A stretch of 64,000 bases of DNA from positions 1-64,000 of the forward strand of contig NZ_CALPBW010000007.1 of NCBI RefSeq assembly GCF_943169845.1, in the 5' to 3' direction. A program made the position numbers and the translations under genes. Under the pieces are notes generated by a model, which did no database searches, had not been told where the DNA came from, and was given only the letters and a program-made list of their open reading frames with translations. The DNA comes from Peptoniphilus rachelemmaiella (GTDB lineage: Bacteria > Bacillota > Clostridia > Tissierellales > Peptoniphilaceae). This document shows, in pieces, positions 1 to 8,120 of this stretch. Within the stretch, counting starts at the first letter, position 1. Each line of letters starts with the position of its first letter.

Positions 1-95
1 TTGCAATCAATGGTAATCAGGCGTCTTTCTTCTGAAACACCGGTGACCTCGACATCTTGGATTCCTAAAAGTAATGTGGTAATATTGTTTTGCAC
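1..95 (-). CDS. Partial N-terminus of a possible ISL3-type transposase
   Basis: An open frame begins at a GTG (93-95) and runs off the left edge, giving about 31 residues that start MQNNITTLLLGIQDVEV. A strong ribosome site (AAGGGGGG, at 101-110) sits at normal distance and decides the GTG start. The short pattern LLxIxDVEVxxV...ERxxTIxC recalls the beginning of ISL3-family transposases, before their zinc-binding cysteines. That assignment is from memory of the family and rests on very little sequence. A promoter-like pair lies just upstream at 125-153. Confidence 0.45.
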   Translation of the reverse strand, partial: MQNNITTLLLGIQDVEVTGVSEERRLITIDC

Positions 96-124
96 TTGTT
101 TGCCCCCCTTTATTATTTTGTGGT

Positions 125-153
125 GATATAATTTTAGGTGATAGGGAAAACAA
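125..153 (-). promoter_or_regulatory. Candidate sigma-A promoter for the left-edge gene
   Basis: On the minus strand TTGTTT (148-153) and TATATC (125-130) are separated by exactly 17 bases, and the GTG start lies about 30 bases downstream. Confidence 0.35.
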
Positions 154-170
154 GTGCTATCTTTTTGCAT

Positions 171-209
171 AAAAATATCCATTGAGGAGGTTACTCCCCA
201 ACGGATATT
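171..209 (-). terminator. Terminator of the haem operon
   Basis: A 16-bp stem (174-189 with 194-209, two G-U pairs, loop of four) follows the last ABC exporter gene and is followed on the minus strand by TTTTTAT. It is the natural end of the long operon. Confidence 0.7.
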
Positions 210-226
210 ATAGAGCCTTTTTTAAA

Positions 227-1873
227 TTACGAGACCCTGTCTGTCTCTAAGTGAATGATTCGATCCGCCACGGTTAAAGAGGAGGGGCGATGGCTCACCA
301 TGAGCACCGTCTTCTTCCCCGCCGTCTCTTTCAGAGACCGCAAAATCATGGCTTCATTTAAGCTGTCCAGATTTGAGGTCGGTTCATCCAAGAGCAAAAA
401 GGGTGCGTCGTGCAAGAAAGCCCTGGCCAGGCCCAAGCGTTGCCGTTCCCCCGATGAGAGGCGGCTGCCCATTTCACCGATTTTCGTGTCGTAGCCCTTC
501 GGGAGGGAAAGGACAAAATCGTGGACGGCGGCGCGGCGACAGGCCGCTTCCATTTCCTCGTCAGTCGCATCCAATCGGGCCAGACGCAGATTCGTGGCAA
601 TGGTGTCGTTAAACAAATAGGTTTCCTGGGTCATAAAACCTTCCTGCGCTCTTAAGGCGGCTGTTTCGATGTGGCGAATGTCTTCGCCGCCAATCTTCAC
701 GCAACCTTCATCCACGTCCCAAAAGCGCATGAGCAAGCGAAGAATCGTGGATTTTCCGGAACCGGATTTTCCCTGCAGGGCGAGGATTTCCCCTTTCTTC
801 ACATCCAGATTCATGCCACGTAGTATGGGAGCGCGGTCGTAGGAGAAATTCACGTCATCCAGCGCGGCGCCGGTGAAGTCTACGGAACGCCCTTTCTTTA
901 CTTCCTTTACTTTCGGTTGCTCGTCTAAAATATCCAAGACGCGATTGCCGGCGGCAAAGGTAGGCTGCAGGGTGTTGCCCAATGCGGCCAGAGCGAGCAC
1001 GGGGCCGTAAGAGGAAAGAATGTATGCCACCGACGCAAGAAGCATGACGGGATCTTCCGTGCCCCTCAGATAAATCATGCCTGCCACCACCATCAGGCCC
1101 AGGTGCAAGAGACTTAATACCAAGCCCGTTGTGGCCATGCCGAAAGCCGTTTCGTCTTTCAATCGACCGTTGGCCTCGATGCTTTCTCGACTTATGGTTT
1201 TTAATTTCTTTAAATAGATATCTTCGAAGCGGTACTGCAAAATTTCTCTCAGACTACGCAGGCCGTCTAAGACAAAGCCGCTTAATTGACCGCTGGCATT
1301 TCGCGCATCGAGACCAAGGTTTTTATTTCGCTTGGAAAGATACAAAGGCAGTGCCACGCCGACGACGGTGTAGCCAAAGGCGGCATAGAGCGCCAAGAGC
1401 GGCTCCGCCTTCGCGAGAAAGACCACGGAGAGAAGGGAGAAAATAAGTGCAATGGCTGCCGGAGAAATGGTGTGGGCGTAAAAGACTTCCAGCAATTCAA
1501 TATCGGAGGTAATCAATGTAATGAGATTGCCTTTATCTCTCCCCTCCAGTTTCGCCGGCGCCAATTCTCGCAAGGATGCAAACACCTTGCTCCGCAAAAT
1601 GGCGAGAAGTTTAAAGGCGATGTGATGATTACACAACTGCTCACCATAGCGCAAAGGACCCCGAAGAAAGCCGCAAATCAGAATGGCCGCCACCAAAGAC
1701 GGGGCAATCCACCCATCGAAATAGGCCGATGCCAAACCGTAGGCCGTTAAGGCGGAAATGGCCGTTGCCGAGAAAAAGCCCAACACGCCCAGGGTAATGG
1801 CCAGTGTCATAACCGGGGCCAGGGGCTTGACCATGCCCACGAGCCGCCCCATCACTTCCAATGGTTTACGCAT
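227..1873 (-). CDS. CydC-like ABC exporter subunit (permease-ATPase)
   Basis: Half of a heterodimeric ABC exporter of about 548 residues. The N-terminal half has about six hydrophobic segments. The C-terminal half is an ATPase with Walker A GKSGSGKST, signature LSSGERQR and Walker B FLLLDEPTSNLD. I chose the ATG at 1871-1873, which has the ribosome site GAGGAGGTGAGG directly upstream; it overlaps the stop codon of the preceding exporter gene by 8 bases, so the two are translationally coupled. The pair resembles CydDC, which in E. coli is needed for cytochrome bd assembly and has been reported to transport haem or thiols. Its place at the end of a haem-uptake operon suggests a haem- or porphyrin-related substrate, but this is inference. 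A generic drug or peptide exporter remains possible. Confidence 0.8.
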   Translation of the reverse strand: MRKPLEVMGRLVGMVKPLAPVMTLAITLGVLGFFSATAISALTAYGLASAYFDGWIAPSLVAAILICGFLRGPLRYGEQLCNHHIAFKLLAILRSKVFASLRELAPAKLEGRDKGNLITLITSDIELLEVFYAHTISPAAIALIFSLLSVVFLAKAEPLLALYAAFGYTVVGVALPLYLSKRNKNLGLDARNASGQLSGFVLDGLRSLREILQYRFEDIYLKKLKTISRESIEANGRLKDETAFGMATTGLVLSLLHLGLMVVAGMIYLRGTEDPVMLLASVAYILSSYGPVLALAALGNTLQPTFAAGNRVLDILDEQPKVKEVKKGRSVDFTGAALDDVNFSYDRAPILRGMNLDVKKGEILALQGKSGSGKSTILRLLMRFWDVDEGCVKIGGEDIRHIETAALRAQEGFMTQETYLFNDTIATNLRLARLDATDEEMEAACRRAAVHDFVLSLPKGYDTKIGEMGSRLSSGERQRLGLARAFLHDAPFLLLDEPTSNLDSLNEAMILRSLKETAGKKTVLMVSHRPSSLTVADRIIHLETDRVS

Positions 1874-3602
1874 AGACCTCACCTCCTCGGTACTGCTCAA
1901 GCTCCGCCTGTGTCTTCCACAGATCGCCATACATGCCGCCCTTTTCCAGCAATTCCTCGTGGCGGCCTTCTTCCACCAAGTGCCCCTGATTCAGAACCAA
2001 GAGCCGCCCGGCATCTTTCACATTGGCCAGACGATGGCTGATAAATAAAACCAAGCGGGTTTCGGCCAAGGCGCGAATTTCGCCCACGATTTTTTCTTCG
2101 CTTTCCACATCGATATTCGAGGTCACTTCGTCGAAGATATAAATAGGCGTGTCGTGTAAAAGGGCCATGGCGAGGCTAAGCCGCTGGCGTTGACCGCCTG
2201 AGAGATTGCTGCCGCCACTTTGAATCATCGTATCCAACCCCGCTTCCCCGGCGAAGTACTCTTTCAGGTTCACCCGATCCAAGCTGTCCCACATGGCTTC
2301 TTCCGACGCGCGAGGATTGGCCATGGCCAATAGCTCCCGTACACTTGCGCCCATTATATAGCTTTCGGCACCTAAGTAGGTCACGTTATCCAAAAGGCTT
2401 TTTTCTTTCGTTTGGGAAAGCTCCACATGGCTAAAGGCCAGAGATCCGGTGTAGCCCTTTAACTGCTTCGACAACACGGCGGCCAAAGTGGATTTCCCCG
2501 AGCCCGATGGCCCGACAATGCCCACAAGCTGCGGTCCCTTGATGTCGAAGGACAATTGATCCAGGGCTTTTTTCTCGCCGTCGTAAGACAGACTCAAGTT
2601 CTCCGCCGTCAATTCATCGGCAGCTGCCATGGACAATGTGCCGTCCTCTTCCTCTTCCAGGGCCAGAAGGTCAAACATTCTGTCCGCCGCCGCCATGCCG
2701 TTCATGGCGATGTGGAAAAAGGAGCCCAATTGACGCATGGGCAAAAAGTAATCCGCCGATAAGAGCAAGATAAACAGGGCGTCAAAAAAGTCCAACCGCC
2801 CGGCCATACAAGCCTTTAAGCAAACGACCAAGGCGATGGCTGCGCCGCCGTAGGCAACCAGGTCCATGACGATAATGGAGTTAAGCTGCATGGTTAAAAC
2901 CCGCATGGTTTGCACGCGGAAGGATTCGGCGGATTTTTCCATTTGCCTGTGGCGATAAGGATCGGTGCCGTAGATCTTTAAGGTGGTAAGGCCCTGGAGG
3001 TTTTCTAAAAACTCGTCCCCGACATCGGTGTATTCCGTCCAGTATTTGGCGAAGGTTTTTTTTGCAAAAGTCTGAATCAAGGCGATAGCCAAGGGAATCA
3101 GGGGCACGCCGATTAAAAGCACAATGGCCACGGTCCACGACATGGAACCGATGACAAAAAACAGAAAAATCGGCGCGATCATACTGTAAAAAAACTGGGG
3201 CAAATAGGCGGAAAAATAAATTTCCAATTGGTCGATGCCTTCGCCGATAATCTGTACCGCCTCCGCCGAGCGCAATCGCTCTTTGTAGTACACGCCGAAG
3301 CCCATGAGCTTTTGAAAGAGACGTGTGCGCATTTTTTCTTTCACCGAAGCAGAGGCGCCATAAGCGAGGCGCACTTCTTTTTTCGCCACGACAAAGCGCA
3401 GGAGATAAATAATCAAACTGCCGGCTACGGCAAAGGACAAGGGCTTTTGCCAAGCACTTTCCGTAAAAAACAGGCGCAAGGCGTAGACCATAAGTCCCGT
3501 CGCCAAACTATTGAGAACCAAGAGCAGGAATTTCAGCCCAACGACCTTGGCGATGGCTTTTTTCGATTCGCTGAAATAGCGGAGTAATCGCTTATCGATC
3601 AA
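1866..3602 (-). CDS. CydD-like ABC exporter subunit (permease-ATPase)
   Basis: Partner of the next gene, 578 residues. The N-terminal half has about six membrane segments. Its middle carries stretches typical of CydD-type exporters: YLPQFFYSMIAP near residue 140 and LQGLTTLKIYGT near 215. The ATPase has Walker A GPSGSGKST and signature LSGGQRQR. Walker B reads IYIFDEVTSNID, so the catalytic Glu is present but the usual Pro is Val. The start is a TTG with ribosome site AAGGAGG six bases upstream. A terminator-like hairpin separates this gene from the NEAT gene before it, so the exporter pair may be expressed at a different level from the rest of the operon. The exported substrate is unknown. 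Confidence 0.8.
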   Translation of the reverse strand: MIDKRLLRYFSESKKAIAKVVGLKFLLLVLNSLATGLMVYALRLFFTESAWQKPLSFAVAGSLIIYLLRFVVAKKEVRLAYGASASVKEKMRTRLFQKLMGFGVYYKERLRSAEAVQIIGEGIDQLEIYFSAYLPQFFYSMIAPIFLFFVIGSMSWTVAIVLLIGVPLIPLAIALIQTFAKKTFAKYWTEYTDVGDEFLENLQGLTTLKIYGTDPYRHRQMEKSAESFRVQTMRVLTMQLNSIIVMDLVAYGGAAIALVVCLKACMAGRLDFFDALFILLLSADYFLPMRQLGSFFHIAMNGMAAADRMFDLLALEEEEDGTLSMAAADELTAENLSLSYDGEKKALDQLSFDIKGPQLVGIVGPSGSGKSTLAAVLSKQLKGYTGSLAFSHVELSQTKEKSLLDNVTYLGAESYIMGASVRELLAMANPRASEEAMWDSLDRVNLKEYFAGEAGLDTMIQSGGSNLSGGQRQRLSLAMALLHDTPIYIFDEVTSNIDVESEEKIVGEIRALAETRLVLFISHRLANVKDAGRLLVLNQGHLVEEGRHEELLEKGGMYGDLWKTQAELEQYRGGEVYA

Positions 3603-3624
3603 TTCTATCCTCCTTTCCTTCGGA

Positions 3625-3652
3625 AAATAAAAGGGCCGGCGAAGGTGCCGGC
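3625..3652 (-). terminator. Internal hairpin terminator between NEAT gene and exporter pair
   Basis: A GCCGGC/GCCGGC stem (3635-3640, 3647-3652) is followed on the minus strand by CCCTTTTATTTT. It lies only 7 bases after the stop of the NEAT-stalk gene and 23 bases before the next start, so it probably attenuates rather than isolates the exporter genes. Confidence 0.65.
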
Positions 3653-3658
3653 TTCCTT

Positions 3659-4516
3659 CTATTTTTGAATAATGACTTGGCGATTGGCTCCGTTCCAGTC
3701 CACTTTGGCACCGGAAAGTTCGCCGATGGCGCGAATGGGCACCATGGTGCGGCCGTTTTGAATCATGGCGGCTACATCGATGGCTGTTTTCTTGCCGTCT
3801 GCACGGACAATGGTCTTCGATCCGATGACCAGCTTCATGCTGCTTGCGCCTTCGCCGACGGTAACCGTGCGGGTCTTTTGATCCCAGCCTACTTTCAGGC
3901 CCAGGGCTTCGGAGATAAAGCGTACGGGCACCATGGTGCGACCGTCTTTAATAAATGCCGGGCTGTCTGTTTTGACTTCCTTGCCGTTGACCAAAATGGT
4001 AATGGCGTTTTTGTTGGCTTTCGGTGCAGCGGGAGCCTTTTTCGATTCGGCGCCTTGAATCATTTTTGCTTGAGACCAATCGAAAACCAGGCGCGCCTTT
4101 TGTTCGCCGGCACCGGGGGTGCCACCTTGCATTTGATCCATGACATCCACCCATACAGCGACGTCTACGAGATTATCTTTTCCGCTTCGCACAAAGCTGA
4201 AGCTCTTCGTGTATTCCCCTTTGCCTGCGCCTTTGACCGCTTCTTCACGGCCCGGGGCGGTAACAAAGAGATTGGTTAAATTCCCTTCTTGATTCATAAA
4301 ATTCAGGGGCTTGACATACACTTTATAGGTGAACTTGCCCCCTTCTTCCTTCACTTCCGCAACGGGAGAAAGGGCTTTGTTGGCCATGGATTCTTTTTCG
4401 GCTGTGGCGTGTTTTAATGCCACGGGGACTTCATAGGTTTTGCTCGATTCGGCGCGGGCCACATTAGGTGCCAGTAAGCATACAAGGGCCAGGGCCAGGG
4501 ATAAGAATTTTTTCAT
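3659..4516 (-). CDS. Secreted NEAT-domain protein with copper-amine-oxidase-type stalk
   Basis: 285 residues with a signal peptide (about 1-22). A NEAT haem-binding domain (about 25-150) is followed by two copies of the Cu-amine-oxidase N1-like stalk motif (about 167-285, with GRTMVPVRFISEALG and GRTMVPIRAIGEL). The NEAT domain carries SMANKAL (Met44) and VWVDVM (Met126), the two positions that in Shp-type domains supply methionine haem ligands. It has no SLH or LPXTG anchor, so it may be a soluble haem carrier or be held by the stalk domain. It starts at an ATG with AAGGAG upstream, 11 bases after the preceding NEAT-SLH gene. Haem binding is inferred from the family. Confidence 0.85.
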   Translation of the reverse strand: MKKFLSLALALVCLLAPNVARAESSKTYEVPVALKHATAEKESMANKALSPVAEVKEEGGKFTYKVYVKPLNFMNQEGNLTNLFVTAPGREEAVKGAGKGEYTKSFSFVRSGKDNLVDVAVWVDVMDQMQGGTPGAGEQKARLVFDWSQAKMIQGAESKKAPAAPKANKNAITILVNGKEVKTDSPAFIKDGRTMVPVRFISEALGLKVGWDQKTRTVTVGEGASSMKLVIGSKTIVRADGKKTAIDVAAMIQNGRTMVPIRAIGELSGAKVDWNGANRQVIIQK

Positions 4517-4527
4517 CGTCGTTCTCC

Positions 4528-6840
4528 TTATTTCATATCTTTGGTATCAATGGTGTACAACACTTGTGCGGCTTGGGCGCGGCTGAAACTTTCCTTCGGT
4601 GCAAAATTGCCGTTGCCCATGCCGTTCAAGAGACCTTGGCGGGTCATCTTCTCGACAGAATCCTTCGCCCAGGAAGAAATCTTTGTTCCGTCATGGAACT
4701 GTCCTTTCGCTGCGGAGGCGTACGCTTTTTTCTCATGGCTCAGGAATTTATCTAAGATCACGGCCATTTCTTCGCGGGTGATGGTGCGGTTCGGCTCAAA
4801 TTTGCCGCCGCCTGTGCCCTGAATCATGCCGGCAGATGCGGCCCAAGCCACATAGGGGGCGTAATACGCATCGCCCTTTACATCCTTAAAGGCTGTGGAT
4901 GCGCCGGAAGGCGTGATGCCTGCTTTTCTTCCGAGAATCGTGACAAATTCTGCGCGGGTGATGGCGCGGTTCGGTGCGAAGCGGCCTTCCCCTTCTCCTT
5001 TAAAGTAGCCGCGGGCCACGCTGTGGGCGATGGCATTGAGGGCCCAGTGATCGGCGCCGATATCCTTGAATTGCGTCAAAACAGCGTTGCGTTCTGTTTC
5101 ACTTTTCGCCTTGAGGGCTTCTTTTTTCTTTTCTTCAGCGGACTTCTGCTCTTCTTTTTTCTTGTCTTCCGTTTTTTGCTCTTCTACCTGTTTTTCAGGC
5201 GTCTTCACTTCACCATCTATGCGGCGCGTTTCTCTGGCGCTGTTCCAGTCAAATTGCAGATAGGCATCTTGTTCCCCTTTACCGGGGCCACCTTGAATTT
5301 TGTCCATGACATCCACCCATAGGGCGATTTTTTGGGATTGCACTTTGTCATTGAGCGTAAAGGACCAGAGGCCGTCGCCGTGATAGGATGCGCGGCGTTT
5401 CCCGCCGTCGTAGTAAAAGAGATTGGTCAGGCGGCCTTCCATATTGTTCATCTTCATGGGCTTAAATTGAACATAGTAGGTGTAGCGGCCGTTGTAGACA
5501 TCCACGGTGGCAGAGGAGCTCAAGGCGGAAGATGCCATGGACTTGCCGCCACCGACTTTGGTCAATGCCACAGGGAGTTCGTAGCGCAGGGTTTGACCCT
5601 TTTTCTTTTCGTCCTTCTTGTCGAGGGGATTTTCATCCTTGGGCTTGTCTTTGTTTTCATCCTTGGGGACTTCCTTTTGTTTGAGTTCGCCGTGCCAGCT
5701 GTAAATGGCCGCTTCCAGTTCCCGAACGCGCCCTTTCGTCAGCTTGTCGCCTTCAATTTCTTTCTCCGCCGTTTGCAAAAGATCCTTTAATTCCTTTTGC
5801 GATTTTTCCGTATAGGAAGAGGGATCGACTTTTTTCTTTTGATCGATCAGTGCCTTCAAATTGCCTATATCCATCTTATCGGCAGGCTTGGAGTTTCCCA
5901 TAAAGAGGGCAAAGGCTTCGCCTGCTTTTTTCAGATCTTCATCTTTTTTATCCGTAGCTTTTAATAGAGCGGCATTTTCATCGAGATTCTTTTTCAGTGC
6001 TCCTTTATCGGCAAGCTTTGTATCCTTTAACTCCGAGGCAACGGTTAAAAATCCTTCGTAAACTTTTTTAGCCGTATCGTCCATGCCCTTTGTTTTTTCA
6101 CCGAGGGCGAGGAGGAAGTTCAGTTCACTAACTTTTAAAGTGAGGTCTTCTTCCTTGGCCGATGCATCTTGTAAAAGGGCATCTGCTGCACTTGCGGTGG
6201 CATTGAGTGCCATTGCTACGTCACCGTCCCAGCCGTTTTTGTCCTCGCCATTGGCTTTTTTAACGGCTTCGTCCAAGGCTTTTTTCGCCTTTTCAAGGGC
6301 CGTTTCTTCCTTGGGTTTTTGTCCGGGTGTTTCCGGCTCCTGCGATGCCTCGCCTTTTATTTCCTTGTACTTCGAAATTTCGAGGAAAGCTTCCTTTTCT
6401 TTTCCCTCCATGACAGTAATGGCAAATGCCAGCTTAATCGGATTCTCAGGTTTTGAATCAAGGGTAAAGGACCAGTCATTTCCCTTTTGTTGAGTCTCAG
6501 ACTTAGTTCCATCCTTGTAGTAGTAAAACTTACCAATGAATTGACTGGATTCCGGTTTTATCGAAATGGTAAATGTCCACTTACCATCCTTTTCCACAGC
6601 CGTTATTTTCTCTATATGGTCCTGAGCCATGGATTTATTACCCGGGCTGTCAGCCCTCTTTAATTTCCAGTCCAAATCATAATGCTTTTCCTTTGCCGCA
6701 GCTTGTTCTCCGTCGGCAAAAGGTTGTGCGTAAATACCTTGGGGCATTTCCGGTGCCTTGGCCAATACATTAATCGGCGCCGCTAAAAAACCGGCACTCA
6801 TCATGGCCGCCATGGCCAAACTTGTCGAACGAATTTTCAT
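4528..6840 (-). CDS. Cell-wall haem-binding protein: two NEAT domains and SLH anchor
   Basis: 770 residues. The start chosen is the ATG at 6838-6840 (MKIRSTSLAMAAMM, a clear signal peptide), whose ATGA overlaps the flavodoxin stop; the longer open frame upstream is only read-through of that gene. Order: signal peptide (1-29); a NEAT-like domain (about 35-165, Met71 in KSMAQ and Met144 in TVMEG); a helical Lys/Glu-rich spacer (about 170-405); a second NEAT domain (about 415-540, Met435 in KSMASSAL and Met512 in WVDVMDKIQ); a charged coiled-coil linker; and three SLH repeats (about 590-770). SLH repeats bind secondary wall polymer, so this is probably a wall-anchored haem relay placed between the distal receptors and the membrane proteins. 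Confidence 0.88.
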   Translation of the reverse strand: MKIRSTSLAMAAMMSAGFLAAPINVLAKAPEMPQGIYAQPFADGEQAAAKEKHYDLDWKLKRADSPGNKSMAQDHIEKITAVEKDGKWTFTISIKPESSQFIGKFYYYKDGTKSETQQKGNDWSFTLDSKPENPIKLAFAITVMEGKEKEAFLEISKYKEIKGEASQEPETPGQKPKEETALEKAKKALDEAVKKANGEDKNGWDGDVAMALNATASAADALLQDASAKEEDLTLKVSELNFLLALGEKTKGMDDTAKKVYEGFLTVASELKDTKLADKGALKKNLDENAALLKATDKKDEDLKKAGEAFALFMGNSKPADKMDIGNLKALIDQKKKVDPSSYTEKSQKELKDLLQTAEKEIEGDKLTKGRVRELEAAIYSWHGELKQKEVPKDENKDKPKDENPLDKKDEKKKGQTLRYELPVALTKVGGGKSMASSALSSSATVDVYNGRYTYYVQFKPMKMNNMEGRLTNLFYYDGGKRRASYHGDGLWSFTLNDKVQSQKIALWVDVMDKIQGGPGKGEQDAYLQFDWNSARETRRIDGEVKTPEKQVEEQKTEDKKKEEQKSAEEKKKEALKAKSETERNAVLTQFKDIGADHWALNAIAHSVARGYFKGEGEGRFAPNRAITRAEFVTILGRKAGITPSGASTAFKDVKGDAYYAPYVAWAASAGMIQGTGGGKFEPNRTITREEMAVILDKFLSHEKKAYASAAKGQFHDGTKISSWAKDSVEKMTRQGLLNGMGNGNFAPKESFSRAQAAQVLYTIDTKDMK

Positions 6841-7352
6841 CGAATACCTCCTTTTTCCAATTGTTCTGTGAAATACATTGCCGCTTCCTTCAGCTCCTCT
6901 TCCGTCGCCTCTCTGGATTTTTCCGATGCCTCTTTCATTTGCTCCCTGGCATCCTTCGGCACAAAGACGAGCAAATCGATGCGGGCGGCCAATTTTTCGT
7001 CTACTTTCCCGGGACACAAATAGGTTCCCAAGCTTTCTTTCTTGTGATCGGCGAGGCATTTCTCGAGGCCTTCCATGGCCCGCGCCCCGTGTTCGGAATC
7101 GGGCATGGCGCCCATGGTTAAAAAGAGACCTGTTTTTTTCGGCGCGCGATCCAAGATTTTCATCACCGCCTTATCGGGCAAGGCGCGATCGCACCATCCG
7201 CCGAGAAGGCCGTAGTCGTAGGCCGACAGATCCGGCTTGTCCTTCAGATCCAAAAGGGTCAAATCCCGATTTTCTTTCAGCGCGTCGTAAAGATACTCCG
7301 CCATGCGCTTTGTGTTTCCCGTCTTCGACGAGTAGGCTATAAATCCTTTCAT
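6837..7352 (-). CDS. Flavodoxin-like protein (Flavodoxin_3/BilS type)
   Basis: 171 residues, cytoplasmic, no signal. The N-terminus MKGFIAYSSKTGNTKRMAE contains the FMN-phosphate loop SSKTGNT. The middle (YDYGLLGGWCDRALPDK, FLTMGAMPDSEHG, GTYLCPGKVDEKL) matches my memory of the Flavodoxin_3 family, which includes BilS, the electron-transfer partner of bilirubin reductase. The ATG follows the ATPase stop directly (TAGATG) and the stop overlaps the next start, so it belongs to the haem operon. A role in supplying electrons for release or anaerobic breakdown of haem is likely. No radical-SAM haem lyase, haem oxygenase or BilR is in the window. HemG-type protoporphyrinogen oxidase is another flavodoxin-like possibility. 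Confidence 0.8.
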   Translation of the reverse strand: MKGFIAYSSKTGNTKRMAEYLYDALKENRDLTLLDLKDKPDLSAYDYGLLGGWCDRALPDKAVMKILDRAPKKTGLFLTMGAMPDSEHGARAMEGLEKCLADHKKESLGTYLCPGKVDEKLAARIDLLVFVPKDAREQMKEASEKSREATEEELKEAAMYFTEQLEKGGIR

Positions 7353-8120
7353 CTAATCCTCCTTGGGTTTTACAATGGACGCGCCGCCGACCTCGATCAA
7401 TTCCAGCTCCGTGCCGTAGAGTTTGCTGATGACGCGACTGTTCAGCACCTCCTTGGGATCGCCTTGGTAGACGATTTTACCGTGGTACATGCCGATGACT
7501 TCGTGGGAATAATTAATGGCCTGCATAATATCGTGGAGCACCATGACGATGGTGGTGTTGCGCTCTTCGTTGATTTTTTTCACCAAACGCAATATTTCCA
7601 GCTGATACTTAATGTCCAAATAAGTGGTGGGCTCGTCCAGCAAAAGAATATCGGAGCATTGGGCCAAAGCCATGGCGATAAACACCCGCTGCTTTTGCCC
7701 GCCGGAGAGGGTTCTGATTTCTCTCTGCCCCAATTCCGTGATGCCGGTCATTTCCATGGCCCGTTCGATTTCTTCCATGTCCTCTGCGGAATATTTCTGC
7801 AGGGGTTTTAAGTAGGGATTTCTGCCGTAGGAAACGTAGTCTTTCACCTTTAAATCGCCGATGATGCGATTTTGTTGATGGACGATGCCAAGCTCGCGGG
7901 CATAGTCTTTCGGCGGATAGGAGAAAATATCTTTTCCGTGCAAAAGCACCCGGCCGCGGCTCGGCTTCATTTGGCGGCTCAGTATTTTCAATAGCGTGGA
8001 TTTTCCCGAGCCGTTGGCCCCCATTAAGGTGGTAATGGCGCCGGGTGTCACTTTTAAATTGAGCTTGTTTAAAATCAAATGGCCCTTGGTATAGGCGTAG
8101 CTTAGGTTTTTAATCTCCAT
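7353..8120 (-). CDS. Haem/iron-complex ABC importer ATPase (FecE/HmuV type)
   Basis: 255 residues. Walker A GANGSGKST (near residue 34), signature LSGGQKQR (near 138), Walker B DILLLDEPTTYLD and a switch His in VLHD are all present. Length and motifs fit the ATPase of the FecCD/BtuCD importer class. Its ATG overlaps the permease stop by 11 bases. With the two genes before it, it forms a complete importer, probably for haem given the surrounding NEAT proteins, though siderophore uptake uses the same fold. Confidence 0.9.
   Translation of the reverse strand: MEIKNLSYAYTKGHLILNKLNLKVTPGAITTLMGANGSGKSTLLKILSRQMKPSRGRVLLHGKDIFSYPPKDYARELGIVHQQNRIIGDLKVKDYVSYGRNPYLKPLQKYSAEDMEEIERAMEMTGITELGQREIRTLSGGQKQRVFIAMALAQCSDILLLDEPTTYLDIKYQLEILRLVKKINEERNTTIVMVLHDIMQAINYSHEVIGMYHGKIVYQGDPKEVLNSRVISKLYGTELELIEVGGASIVKPKED

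Noticed and set aside
6841-7059. Longer N-terminus for the NEAT-SLH protein
   Set aside because: The extension is out-of-frame read-through of the flavodoxin gene; the signal peptide begins at the ATG at 6838-6840.
6837-7352. Haem oxygenase or IsdG-type monooxygenase in the haem operon
   Set aside because: The sequence has the FMN loop of flavodoxins, and no other gene in the island resembles a haem-degrading enzyme.
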